A DNA stretch of 64,000 nt, taken from NCBI RefSeq assembly GCF_040958095.1, contig NC_091209.1, positions 7,696,589 to 7,760,588 of the forward strand, written 5' to 3'. The stretch is from Procambarus clarkii (Eukaryota; Arthropoda; Malacostraca; Decapoda; Cambaridae). A program made the position numbers and the translations under genes. Shown here one piece after another: positions 12,601 to 24,595 of the stretch (position 1 is the first letter of the stretch; each line of letters starts with the position of its first letter). The notes below the pieces were generated by a model. The model saw nothing but the letters and a program-made list of their open reading frames with translations. It was not told where the DNA came from and made no database searches.

Positions 12601-15600
12601 GGATAAAAATTGAGGTGACCAGAGTGAAAATAGTGAAAACATTTTATCGCGTTTGCGCACTCCTGGGTAACTTGTTCGCACTTTCTCTGTTTGCTGCGGG
12701 TAATTAGCCGGGCTTTTGGAGCTTATATGCATTTAGTGCTGTAGAAAATTCTATTGCGAACACAATGATACCAAATTTAATCTCGTAGGACGAGAATTAA
12801 GGTGACAAAGTTGAAGAGAGTATACACTTTTCATAATTTACGCGCACTCCCGTGACACCCTGGGTCCCATATCGCACAGTTGAGGGGTGGCGGGCGGGGT
12901 GCACCAAAGTGTTAATTAAATTTGTTTTATCCTTTGATACAATTTTTAAATCATAATGCCTCATCTGTGTTACAGCATATCATATATCTTCAATTAGATT
13001 GTTTATAGAGGGAACTGGAAAGTGATGAAAATCTCGGTAAACTGGACTGACTGTGATAAATAAGTAGTAATTCTGGGAGGTAGTCTACAGTAGCTCTCCA
13101 AGCTTAGCTCTGGTATTGCCAAAGTCTTTGCTGATCATACCAGATCTCTCAGACCTATCACTGCCTCTCAAATGCCAGGACTACAATCTAGCTCATTAAA
13201 CAGGGCAAAAGGATCTTGGGGATCAGAGATCAACCCAAAACTGAGAAATAAACAAATGAGAAACATACCTAACAAAACATATGACTGCTTGAAGGAAATT
13301 AGACAGCCCAAGGTAAACAAGGTAAATTGTAAAAAGGAATTATATTAATGTGATATATCAATGAGAAAATCTGTAGGAGCCATGAGGAGGATTCGAACCT
13401 ATGCTCTGGGTACTCCAAAGGAAAGGCCTTAGACCACTACACTACAGCATGGTCAAACCATGTTGCACTTCAAGCAACACCCCTATTACACCAAGCTCAT
13501 ACAAGTCATACCTGGACCCGGGCTGGGCTTGGGGAGTAGAAGAACTTCCAGAACCTCATCCAGGTACAAACCCCAGGTGACCTGGGTTGCCATTTGTTGG
13601 TAGTCAGGTAATTACCTAAGTGTAGTTACAGCATGGGAGTTATGCTCGTGGTGTCCAGTCTTCCCAGCACTCTGTCTTATAACGCTTTGAAACTACAGGT
13701 ACTGACGGCTTTGGCCTCCACCACCACCTCACTTAACTTGTTCCGACTACTCTGTTTGCGAAAGTGACTGTCTGTAATTAAGGGGGGGTTTTCCCTGCAG
13801 CCACTTTTGTAGATTGGAAATATGTTAGCCTTTTTCCACATATCTGCTAGGACTCCTGTACACAGAGATTCCTGAAAAATCAATTGAAGTGGAATTCTGA
13901 GCTCGGGTGCACAATTCTCTCAGAACCCAAGGTGAAACTCCATCTGGGCCTATTGCTTAGGTTCTTCCATAGCTCCTTGACCATTTTTTCCACTTGCATT
14001 ACAGTTTGGGTATTTATAACACAACATTTATCATTTGCATCGAGTACCTTAGGGTACTTAATATCCTTCTATTAGTTTCTTGTTTTTTGTGCCTATGCTT
14101 TCTCGTGGGTTCTGGGTTAATCTCTGATCTCGAAGCTCCATTTGCCTCCAACAACAAAACAGTTCTGGTCCTGACTTCTGAATTTTTACTCATAAAATCT
14201 GAATTTGGGTTCCAAAACCCAAATGGAATTTAGAGGAGGATTAAGAACCGACTGTCTGAGTTGATGTGCACAGATTTACAGGGCCGGCGGCTGAGCGGAC
14301 AGCACGCTGGACGCGTGATCCTGTGGTCCTGGGTTTGATCCCGGGTGCCGGCGAGAAACTATGGGCAGAGTTTCTTTCACCCTATGCCCCTGTTATCTAG
14401 CAGTAAATAGGTACCTGGGAGTTAGTCAGCTGTCACGGGCTGCTTCCTGGGGTGTGTGTGGTGTGGGGAAAAAAAATAGTAGTAGTTAGTGACAGTTGAT
14501 TGACAGTTGAGAGGCAGGCCTAAAGAGCAGAGCTCAACCCCCGTAAGAACAACTAGGTGAATACAGATGATACTGTTCTTCAAAAGAACAGAACAGAAGC
14601 TTTGTTGATGTGTGCAATAAAAATTATGATGATTGTGGAAAATAATGTTGATGAAAACAGGAATAATGGATGTTATAAATAAGACTAAATTCATGTATAA
14701 TAAGTGTTTATAGTTGTGATATCTCTCACATCAGAAAATTAAGAAATGACAATGTTTCATTACACTACTTGATACTTGTCGAGGATTGACCGAAACGTGG
14801 CCTAGGATCAAATGAAATGTTGCCGTTTCTTAATTCTTTTTACGTGTGGTTTGGATATCATATCTTCAGCCACGTTATTGTGAATCTCTGAGTATCTATA
14901 GTTGCTAGCCCCCTGTGAAATGTAACTAGGAAACACCAGCAAAATATCCACAGCAGTATCTGGGTGGTGTTGCACACAAGTATAGAGTGCACTAATTGAG
15001 CTGTCACAACTGAAATGTTAGCAGACTGCCTCCAGTCAGTTCTGGTCACTGTTTGTGCTGAAGATGGCAGCTATGATGCGAGATGTATATTCAGTCATTA
15101 TCATGCTTCTCTGCTCTTGAAGGGTGGGTAGGCATCAGCCAAGAATATACAATATACAATAATGAAAGATAAAAACTAACAAATGTTTTAATATTTGTTT
15201 TCAGATCCAACACATTAACTGCCCTTGGAGTAAGGACTCTCCTCATATTGTTTTTGATTTTCATCAAGAGTGTAAAGGTGGACACATAGAAAATTTAAGT
15301 AAAAAACTCGTACCTCGAATTCAAGAAGAAATGGAAACATTTGGATATTTCTGCTCCAGAAAGGGACAGGTGCAGTCAGTAAGTTCTTTACAACTAACAG
15401 TTGGGGATTATGATGCTATTCATTATTGTCGCTTCTAGGGGGACCGAATGGTGGCTCCTTGTAGCTAGTTATAGTGAGAACTCCATACAAGTCACATCAG
15501 TCTTAGGAGTTTGGACTAGTTTATCGGCGACAAGAGCCAAAACTTGGCCCCCTCCCCCCTCTCACAGAAAAGAAACCAATTAAAAGAGTTGTAAGGTTCT

Positions 15601-18600
15601 CAGTGAAAAGAAACAAAGCAGCAAACGACTCCACAAATGACTTTTCCAGTTGTCAGTTTTGAACTAGTGGCAGCACCACTTGGAGCTACCAGCTTTCCAT
15701 GTCAACATTCCTCAGTTTGTCGCCTGCTGTCCAGCTATTTGGACTGCTTCTTGAGTCGCCAACCTTTTGGGTCCCAACTATTTCTCGATAAGTGTAGGAC
15801 TTTGTCCTGTAGGAGCCCATTGGCTTGTGTATTGTTCCACGATTTAGTGTTAGCTTCATGTGTGTATTCACAAGCTTCACTTATGTGAATTTTAGGTACT
15901 GTTCGCTTCAAGCTGCATGAGCTTAGGGCATCCTTTCCCAAGGCGCTCATTTAGTGATGACCCTGCCCTGATAGAATACATTCTCTTGTGGGTTCAGGAG
16001 TTCCATCCCATAGATGCTGGCTTACTCTTTAGGGTTCCTTGCTTCAAGAAGTACAAGGGTCTTTGAAACCTCTGTAAGGTGTTGGAATTTTCTTAATCAA
16101 GGGGGGTGCACTAGGGTTTGGATGCTGGTTGATATGGCACTTCACTGATGGCCTACATGGCCTTGTTTATCCTTAGGTCTATGTTTGGTATTTTCTTTCA
16201 GCATGTATCCCTAGGTGTCCTGCTTGGTCATTTCTGTTAGGCCATGGTAAGCCCCATAGGCCTTGATGTGACTTTTCATAAACTATCTACCAAGCCCGCA
16301 CTTGCTACTTGCAAGTTTGAGGGATGTCTTTCGACATTGCTACATGATGATGATCATTTATTATCTTTGCCATGCTGCCTGTTGAGTGGGTGCTACCTTC
16401 TACCTTGAGGGTTGTGTCATTTGTGTTTGCTGGGGGGTCTATTCTAGCAGAGCTTGCTTCTTGACAAAAGGCTTATTAGGCAGCAGCTCCTTTATGGGAG
16501 TGATTCTCCCATATTCATTGTTTGCAGCTTGGTGCTTGCTTGTATGCCCCAGAGTTGGCCCCTTTGGTGTTTAAGGATTTGTAGTGGCTGGTGAATTCCA
16601 CCTGTTTCAAGTTTGCTACTCCTTCTCTTTCTCCAGTTCTATCTAACAGTTTGCCATGCCCTTGGGCCCCCTTCCCTCTTCCATGGCTCTGAAACGTCCG
16701 AGGGTTTCAGATTTTGGGCAGGGTTTAGCTGTGGGTGTAACTTGGCAGTCCAGAGATGTTCCTCACTGATTCGATGTTCTCCTCCGATCTTTGCGTCTCA
16801 AATTATTGACACCAATATCATCACCAATGGTGATGTCTATCACCATTTGTGTGGTGCACAGGTGACTTAACCTTTTGTTGCCAGTTTGTGGCTCTGGTCT
16901 CCAGTAGGTTATTAAGGATGTCCAGGGCTGATACGACTTGTGTGTAGAGCTTTCTCAGTGCGGCTAATTACTGGGATCCACCGAGGCCCGACCAGAAAGA
17001 GGCATTTCATTACATCCATCACTTTTTGTTCAGATAATGTTGATGTAGTGAACATTAGAATTAAGAAGCAATGGTGTGTATAATTATGAAGGGAAGATGG
17101 TTGTAATGTAATGAAAGATTGGTATGCAAATAGTGGAGAGGGTCATTATTGGGTAAAGATAGTTATGTAGTGAATATGGTGCTCATGTGATGGTCATTGT
17201 TATTACCAGAGTGTAATTTCCTAATGTGTGTAAAATACTTAGTTTACATAGTGGATGTAGTGCTTGTTTTGTGCAGATGGTGCTCATATGGTAGTGGTGT
17301 TCATAGAGCGGAGATTGTTGTCACAGCAGAGGTAGTAATGTGTGGAGAAGTTGGTCATTGTATGGTATACTGAAGATGGTGAACCAGTGGTAGGGGATCG
17401 CTTATATAATACCTGTAACCTGTATTTGTATAGAATTGCATATAAATGTATTTAAACGTAATTATGTCAGTAATATTCTCCTTTACCCAAAATTACAGCT
17501 GCAACGGGGCACTATGAGAACAAATTGCCTGGATTGCCTAGATAGAACAAACAGGGTTCAAACTTTCCTGGGCTTAGACTGTCTTAACAAGATGTTGGAG
17601 GATCTTGGAGTTGCCAACAATGGAGTGATTGTTCAGCGATTTACAACCAAACTTGAGGAAATGTGGAAGGACAATGGTAATCGCATTAGCCAGATATATG
17701 CTGGAACTGGAGCACTGCAAGGCTCGAAGGTAAGCCACTGATAACACCTGTTGGATTTTTTATATTTTAGTCCTTACTTCCTGTGCCTGATGACAAGATG
17801 AGTCAGCATAGTGTAGCCTATCATCCTTTTTCATTGAAATACATTGAAATGAATGTAATAGGATCTTCCAAAATTGTAAAACACCGTCAGATTGTTCACT
17901 GCATTCTACAAGATAGGTCAGGTTGAGACCTGTACTTTTCAATCATTCTTACAACCTCTGTACAAGATTTCTTCTCAAGTCGTCCTCTAGCAAGAACTTT
18001 CTCCACATGTTTCTGCAGTCAAACACACTCTAGCTGCTCGAGCTTAACTGGCTTATAGCATCACAGTAAAAGAGAAACACTCCTCTGCCATCCCTACAGA
18101 AGTGACTTAGGGCATGTGAATGGAATTACTTAAATGTTATAGAGGGGCAACTCATTGTTGATAGACAGCCTTATTTTCCCTCATATCAAGTTGTCTACAC
18201 GGTAATGTGAATGTGCTGTCTGGGGGTTTGCCTGTATGTTTTTGCTCCTCATTTCACTATATAATTATATTTTGTATTCAATTCATTATTTCAGCAGTTT
18301 GATCAGCCCACATGTTGTATTTTTTGGGGGGAGCCCCGTCGGCTCCCCGGAGCTATCCAGGCTGAATGGATATGTATAACTTTCTGGCATCAGTCAAAGT
18401 GCTAGGAGTTCTTGCCTACCGGGGACCACGAGGCAGAACCTGGCCCCCTCAGAGAGGCACGAGGAGCAATGGCCTATAGAAACCCCTTTGTGATTGGAAG
18501 CATTCTATGTCTGCCATCGACCAGGACAGGCACCCAGAAAGGTAGGCGCCCCCAAAGCAAACCCCTATTCTGGTGAAATTATTGCTACCGAAAACCGAAC

Positions 18601-20285
18601 GAGTGGACAAAACTCCCCAAACAAAATTATCAAACTAGTATGACGTCATCATGTCGCCGCGCCACCGTCTGCGCAACCCCCCCCTCCCCGAGAGGGGGAA
18701 GGGGGAGCCCCAGACCCTCTATGCCGGCGATCCAACTGGCAGTTCTTGGCTGATGGTATTACTGGCTGGTCGAGTGCCTCTGGCTCCGGTTTTTGTTTCA
18801 GTTCTGTGCCTTGTGGTGTGGACCGTCTCTACCGGTGAGGTGTGAGCCAGGAGTAAGATTCCACGGTACTCGGGCTGCATGTGCCTAGGGCTATCTTCCC
18901 TAGGTGCCCTGTAAGTACTGCCCTTGGGGCTTGGGGCCACCTTCCACAAGTCACCTTGGGTTCTGCCTCTGCTGTGTCCTTTACTGCTCAGTACTGGGCC
19001 ACCCTTGGAGTCGGCTGGGGTTTTGTTGCCCTGGTTTGTCTCTGGGTAGGTGGTAGTTTTCATCACTGGTAGGGGCGCGGGGTACTGCACAGCTAGTTTT
19101 CACCATTAACAGCGGCCGGCTCTGTTCCGCCTGGGTATGATGTCCTCTTGCGGGGTTTTTCTTTTGTTTTTGTTTTTGCCTGGTGGGGGGTCTGCCTTTA
19201 CTATGGTCCCCCTTTCCTGTTCTAGGTGAATTTCTTTCGAGTTCTTCTGTTGGCGGTACTCCCCGCTTGGCCCCCGTGAGTGGACACGTCCCGGGGGTTC
19301 AGCTTTAGCAGTTCGTTGGTAGATTTGGGCGCCGGTTCGCGGTACCCTGCCTGGGCTTCCCTTAGCGTGTACCAAAGGCTAAGGTCCCTGGGAAACCCCA
19401 TGGGGGCTCCGTGGTCCTCTAGGTGTGTCCCCGGAGTCCCCCTTGCGTCCTGCGAGTTTGACGGTTGATCTGTCCCCTTGTCTCAGGGTGACACTCACCG
19501 GTTGTGCCTCCGCCATGCTGCCTGTTGGGTCCTTGTTCTTGTGACCCGGAGTCGTCTGATGATTGTTGTCGGTACGCGCTCCTTCACCCAGGCCACTGGT
19601 CTTGATAATCGGATGCAGGCGGCTGCGGCGTTGCTTGCTGGGTGTGTTGCTGCAATGCTCTTGGTTTGTGGCCCCGGATGCCCCGAGGCTGCCCCGTTTT
19701 GGTGGTTGGGGTCTGGACTTGGGGGTGGGGGTCGCTTCGGCTCTGGCTCCTTCCGCTTCTTGTTCCTCCCCTTCTGTTCTACTCACTTCCTCCCTTGCTT
19801 CCTGCTCCGAACCATAGGCGGGTTTCGGGGTTGGGGCGGGGTCTGGTCGAGTTGAGACTCGGGCGGTCTCGGGGGTTTCCCTCTTCCGGGGTGGCGGCGG
19901 AGGCATTCGAGTCGGTTCCTCCAGCCGTGCCGTATGGGTCTGACCAGTGGGCTCCCTTCATTAGTGTTTGCACGGCTGCCCCGGCTTTTCCTTGTTAGCT
20001 GGGGCTTTGGGGGTGTGGCTCGGCCCTGGGTCATGCCGTAGAGGTTCCCAGGGTTAGGGAGGGGTTGCCTGGGGGGCCTTGGCCCCGTTTGCCCCTCTTA
20101 GGTCCTTGTACCTTTGGTGTGGAGCTGGCAGTTCCTCAGTGGGGTTGTTCCTTCCCTCTGTGTTCCTGTTGTTTTCGGGTATACCCCTCCCTGGGTTTCG
20201 GTTCCGTGTTCCTTTGGGTTCGTTCCTGGTGGTGTGTTTCACCCCCTTTTCCTTACCTTTTTCGCTCTTATGTCGCGATGCTGTT

Positions 20286-20331
<46 letters not shown>

Positions 20332-23300
20332 GTGTTCAGGTAAGGTGCATCCATACAAGGTGTGAAACAGACATTGATGGATTTCTATATTGACCTAGTG
20401 CATAGTGCCTAAACTGCTTTGTATCGTTGTCCCTGCATGTTCATTGGTCAGGGGTGCTTGTCATGGTTCTTGTTGGTTTGCGAGTCTCTTCGTACCTTCC
20501 AATATTATTGGAACGTCTGTTGATTTTCGATGTGGTTTCCATCGGGTCTTTTGTCGGCCTTGTTGGTTCCCTTCCATCATCTGTTTTCTTTCGCTTTGTT
20601 TTCGCCTTGTTTTCGCGTCGTCTCTACTTTCAGTTTCGGCGTTCTTTGTCTTCGTTCCGCACGCCTTCCTGGTGTTTGTACAATGTCTTACGTTGTGTGT
20701 ACGATTTGTGTCCGCCTGGTGTACGAGCCACGCCTCCCGGTGGACGGGTGCGTTTCGTACCTCGTGTACTCACCTAATTGTACTCACCTAATTGTGCTTG
20801 CGGGGGTTGAGCTCTGGCTCTTTGGTCCCGCCTCTCAACCGTCAATCAACTGGTGTACAGATTCCTGAGCCTATTGGGCTCTATCATATCTACATTTGAA
20901 ACTGTGTATGGAGTCAGCCTCCACCACATCACTTCCTAGTGCATTCCATTTACTAACTACTCTGACACTGAAATAGTTCCTTCTAACGTCTCTGTGGCTC
21001 ATTTGGGTACTCAGCTTCCACCTGTGTCCCCTTGTTCGCGTCCCACCAGTGTTGAATAGTTCATCCTTGTTTACCCGGTCGATTCCCCTGAGGATTTTGT
21101 AGGTTGTGATCATGTCCCCCCTTACTCTTCTGTCTTCCAGTGTCGTAATTTGCATTTCCCGCAGCCTTTCCTCATAACTCATGCCTCTTAGTTCTGGGAC
21201 TAGTCTAGTAGCATACCTTTGGACTTTTTCCAGCTTCGTCTTGTGCTTGACAAGGTACGGGCTCCATGCTGGGGCCGCATACTCCAGGATTGGTCTTACA
21301 TATGTGGTGTACAAGATTCTGAATGATTCCTTACACAGGTTCCTGAACGCCGTTCTGATGTTAGCCAGCCTCGCATATGCCGCAGACGTTATTCTCTTTA
21401 TGTGGGCTTCAGGAGACAGGTTTGGTGTGATATCAACTCCTAGATCTTTCTCTCTGTCTGTTTCATTAAGTACTTCATCTCCTATTCTGTATCCTGTGCC
21501 TGGCCTCCTGTTTCCACTGCCTAGTTTCATTACTTTGCATTTACTCGGGTTGAACTTCAACAGCCATTTGTTGGACCATTCACTCAGTCTATCCAGGTCA
21601 TCTTGTAGCCTCCTACTATCATCCTCTGTTTCAATCCTCCTCATAATTTTTGCATCGTCGGCAAACATTGAGAGGAACGAATCTATACCCTCTGGGAGAT
21701 CATTTACATATACCAGAAACAGTATAGGTCCAAGGACTGACCCCTGCGGGACTCCACTTGTGACGTCTCGCCAATCTGAGACCTCACCCCTCACACAGAC
21801 TCGTTGTCTCCTGTTGCTTAGGTACTCCTCTATCCACCGGAGTACCTTCCCTCTCACTCCAGCCTGCATCTCCAACTTTCGCACTAGCCTCTTGTGTGGC
21901 ACTGTATCAAAGGCTTTCTGACAAACCAAAAATATGCAGTCTGCCCACCCTTCTCTTTCTTGCCTTATTTTTGTTGCCTGGTCGTAGAATTCAAGTAACC
22001 CTGTGAGGCAGGACCTGCCATCCCTGAACCCATGTTGATGCTGTGTTACAAAGTTCCTTCGCTCCAGATGCTCCACTTGTTTTTTTCGCACAATCTTCTC
22101 CATCAGCTTGCATGGTATGCAGGTTAGGGACACTGGCCTGTAGTTCAGTGCCTCCTGTCTATCCCCTTTCTTGTATATCGGGACTACGTTAGCTGCTTTC
22201 CAAATATCTGGCAGTTCCCCTGTTGCCAGTGATTTGTTATACACTATGGAGAGTGGTAGGCTCAGTTCTCTTGCTCCTTCCTTTAGAACCCAAGGGGAGA
22301 TTCCATCTGGGCCTATAGCCTTCGTCACGTCCAACTCTAGTAAACACTTCCTTACTTCCCCACTGGTAATCTCAAACTCTTCCAGTGGTTCCTGGTTAGC
22401 TATTCCCTCACTTACCTCTGGAATTTCTCCTTGCTCTAAGGTGAAGACCTCCTGGAATTTCTTATTCAATTCCTCACACACTTCCTTGTCATTTGTAGTG
22501 AATCCTTCCGCCCCTATCCTTAATCTCATAACCTGTTCCTTTACTGTTTTTTTTCTCCTAATGTGGCTATGCAACAATTTAGGCTGAGTCTTTGCCTTGC
22601 TTGCGATGTCATTTTCGTATTGTCTTTCTGCCTCTCTTCTCATCCTGACATATTCATTCCTGGCATTCTGGTATCTTTCTCTGCTCTCCAGTGTCCTGTT
22701 ATTCCTATAGTTTCTCCATGCCCTTTTACTTTGCTGCTTAGCTAGCCTACATCTTTGATTAAACCATGGGTTTCTCATCTTCATTTCTCTGTTTTCCTTT
22801 TGGACTGGGACAAACTTGTTTGCTGCGTCCTTGCACTTCTGTGTGATGTAATCCATCATATCTTGGGCCGTCTTTCCCCTGAGCTCTGTTTCCCATGCTA
22901 TATCTGTTAGGAATTTTCTTATCCCCTCATAGTTTCCCTTTCGGTATGCTAACCTTTTGGTTTCGGTATCCCTCCTCGAGTTCAATAACCCTTCTTCAAT
23001 CAAGTACTCAAACACCAGTACACTGTGGTCGCTCATTCCTACTGGGTCCTCAAAACCGATTTCTCTTATGTCGGAGTCGTTCAGAGTGAAGACTAGGTCG
23101 AGTCTCGCTGGTTCGTCATTGCCTCGCATCCTTGTGGGTTCTCTGACATGCTGGGTTAAAAAGTTGCTTGTCACCACCTCCAATAGTTTGGCTCTCCACG
23201 TATCCTCGCCTCCATGCGGTTCCTTGTTCTCCCAGTCAATCTTTCCGTGATTGAAGTCGCCCATGATGAGCAGGTGGGATCTATTTCTACAGGCAGCAGA

Positions 23301-24564
23301 GGCTGCCCTCTCAATTATAGTGTTAACTGCCTTGTTGTTGTTTTCATACTCTTGACTGGGTCTCCTGTCATTTGGTGGAGGGTTGTATATTACTGCTACT
23401 ACTATTCTTGGTCCTCCCATTGTTATGGTGCCTGCTATGTAGTCTCTGAACTCCTCACAGCCCGGGATGGCCATCTCCTTAAAACTCCATTCCCTTCTCA
23501 TGAGTAGGGCCACTCCGCCTCCTCCCCTACCTTCCCTCTCTTTTCTTATTACTGTATACTCCTGGGGAAACACGGCATTCGTTATGATTCCAGAGAGTTT
23601 TGTTTCAGTGAGTCCGATTACATCTGGGTTAACTTCCTGTGCTCTTTCCCTTAGTTCACTTGTCTTGCTTGTGATCCCATCTATGTTCGAGTACATCACC
23701 CTGAAACTGACTCTCTTCTGCTTTTCTGGGGGGGACCTTTGCGATCTGGGGTGAGTGGGAGCTGGGGGGACCTGGCACGGGGGGATTGGTGGAGGAGGGA
23801 GGGCTTGGGGTGGTGGGGGAGAGGGGGAGGGTACAGGGGGTGGATAAGAGGGGGAGGGTACAGGGGGTGGATAAGAGGGGGAGGGTACAGGGGGTGGATA
23901 AGAGGGGGAGGGTACAGGGGGTGGATAAGAGGTGGAGGGTACAGGGGGTGGGTAAGAGAGGGAGGGTTGGGGAAGCATGGGGGGAGGAGAGGCTGTGGGG
24001 GATAGGGGAGATGGGGGGGCTTGGGGGGAGAGAAAAGGGTGGAGGGCTTGAGGGGCATGGGGGAAAAGGGAGGGCTGAGGTGGGTGAGGAAGAGGGGAGG
24101 GTTTAGGGGAGTGGGGGAGAGGGGAAGACTTAGGTGGGGTGGGGGAGAGTGGGGGGCTTAGGGGGGAGGGGGGGAAGGGAGGGCATGGGGGTGGGAGAGA
24201 CGGGAAGGCATGTGGGAGAAGGGAGGGCATGGGGAATGGGGGAGAAGGGAGGTCCTGGGGAGAGGGGTGAGGGGGAGAAGGGGGGTGAGTGGGGGGAGGG
24301 GGGTGGGTGGGGGGAGGGTGCCCTAGGTGGGTACTTAGTGGGGGGCTGACAGGGGATGGGGCGGGTTGGGTGTCTGTTGGGTAGAATGTGGGGGTGGTGC
24401 CCCAATCCCTGTGGCTGTTGCACTGTTTGAGGAGGGTTCTCCACTTCCCTCTGGGATTGTAGGGTTCTGGGTTGTGGTACTCTGATTTCCTTCTCTCTCC
24501 CTGCGCTCCTTCCTCGCGTCTGCTGTCCGTATTCTCTCTTCCCTTGTCATATCCCTCTGCAGGA

Positions 24565-24595
<31 letters not shown>

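Noticed and set aside
19379..19906. Minus-strand 175-codon Pro/Ser/Arg-rich ORF as a gene
   Set aside because: Low-complexity composition in GC-rich element DNA. The family's structure points to the + strand, and nothing in the protein is recognisable.
23739..24349. Plus-strand Gly/Arg-rich ORFs
   Set aside because: Antisense shadows of the proline-rich minisatellite within LINE ORF2.
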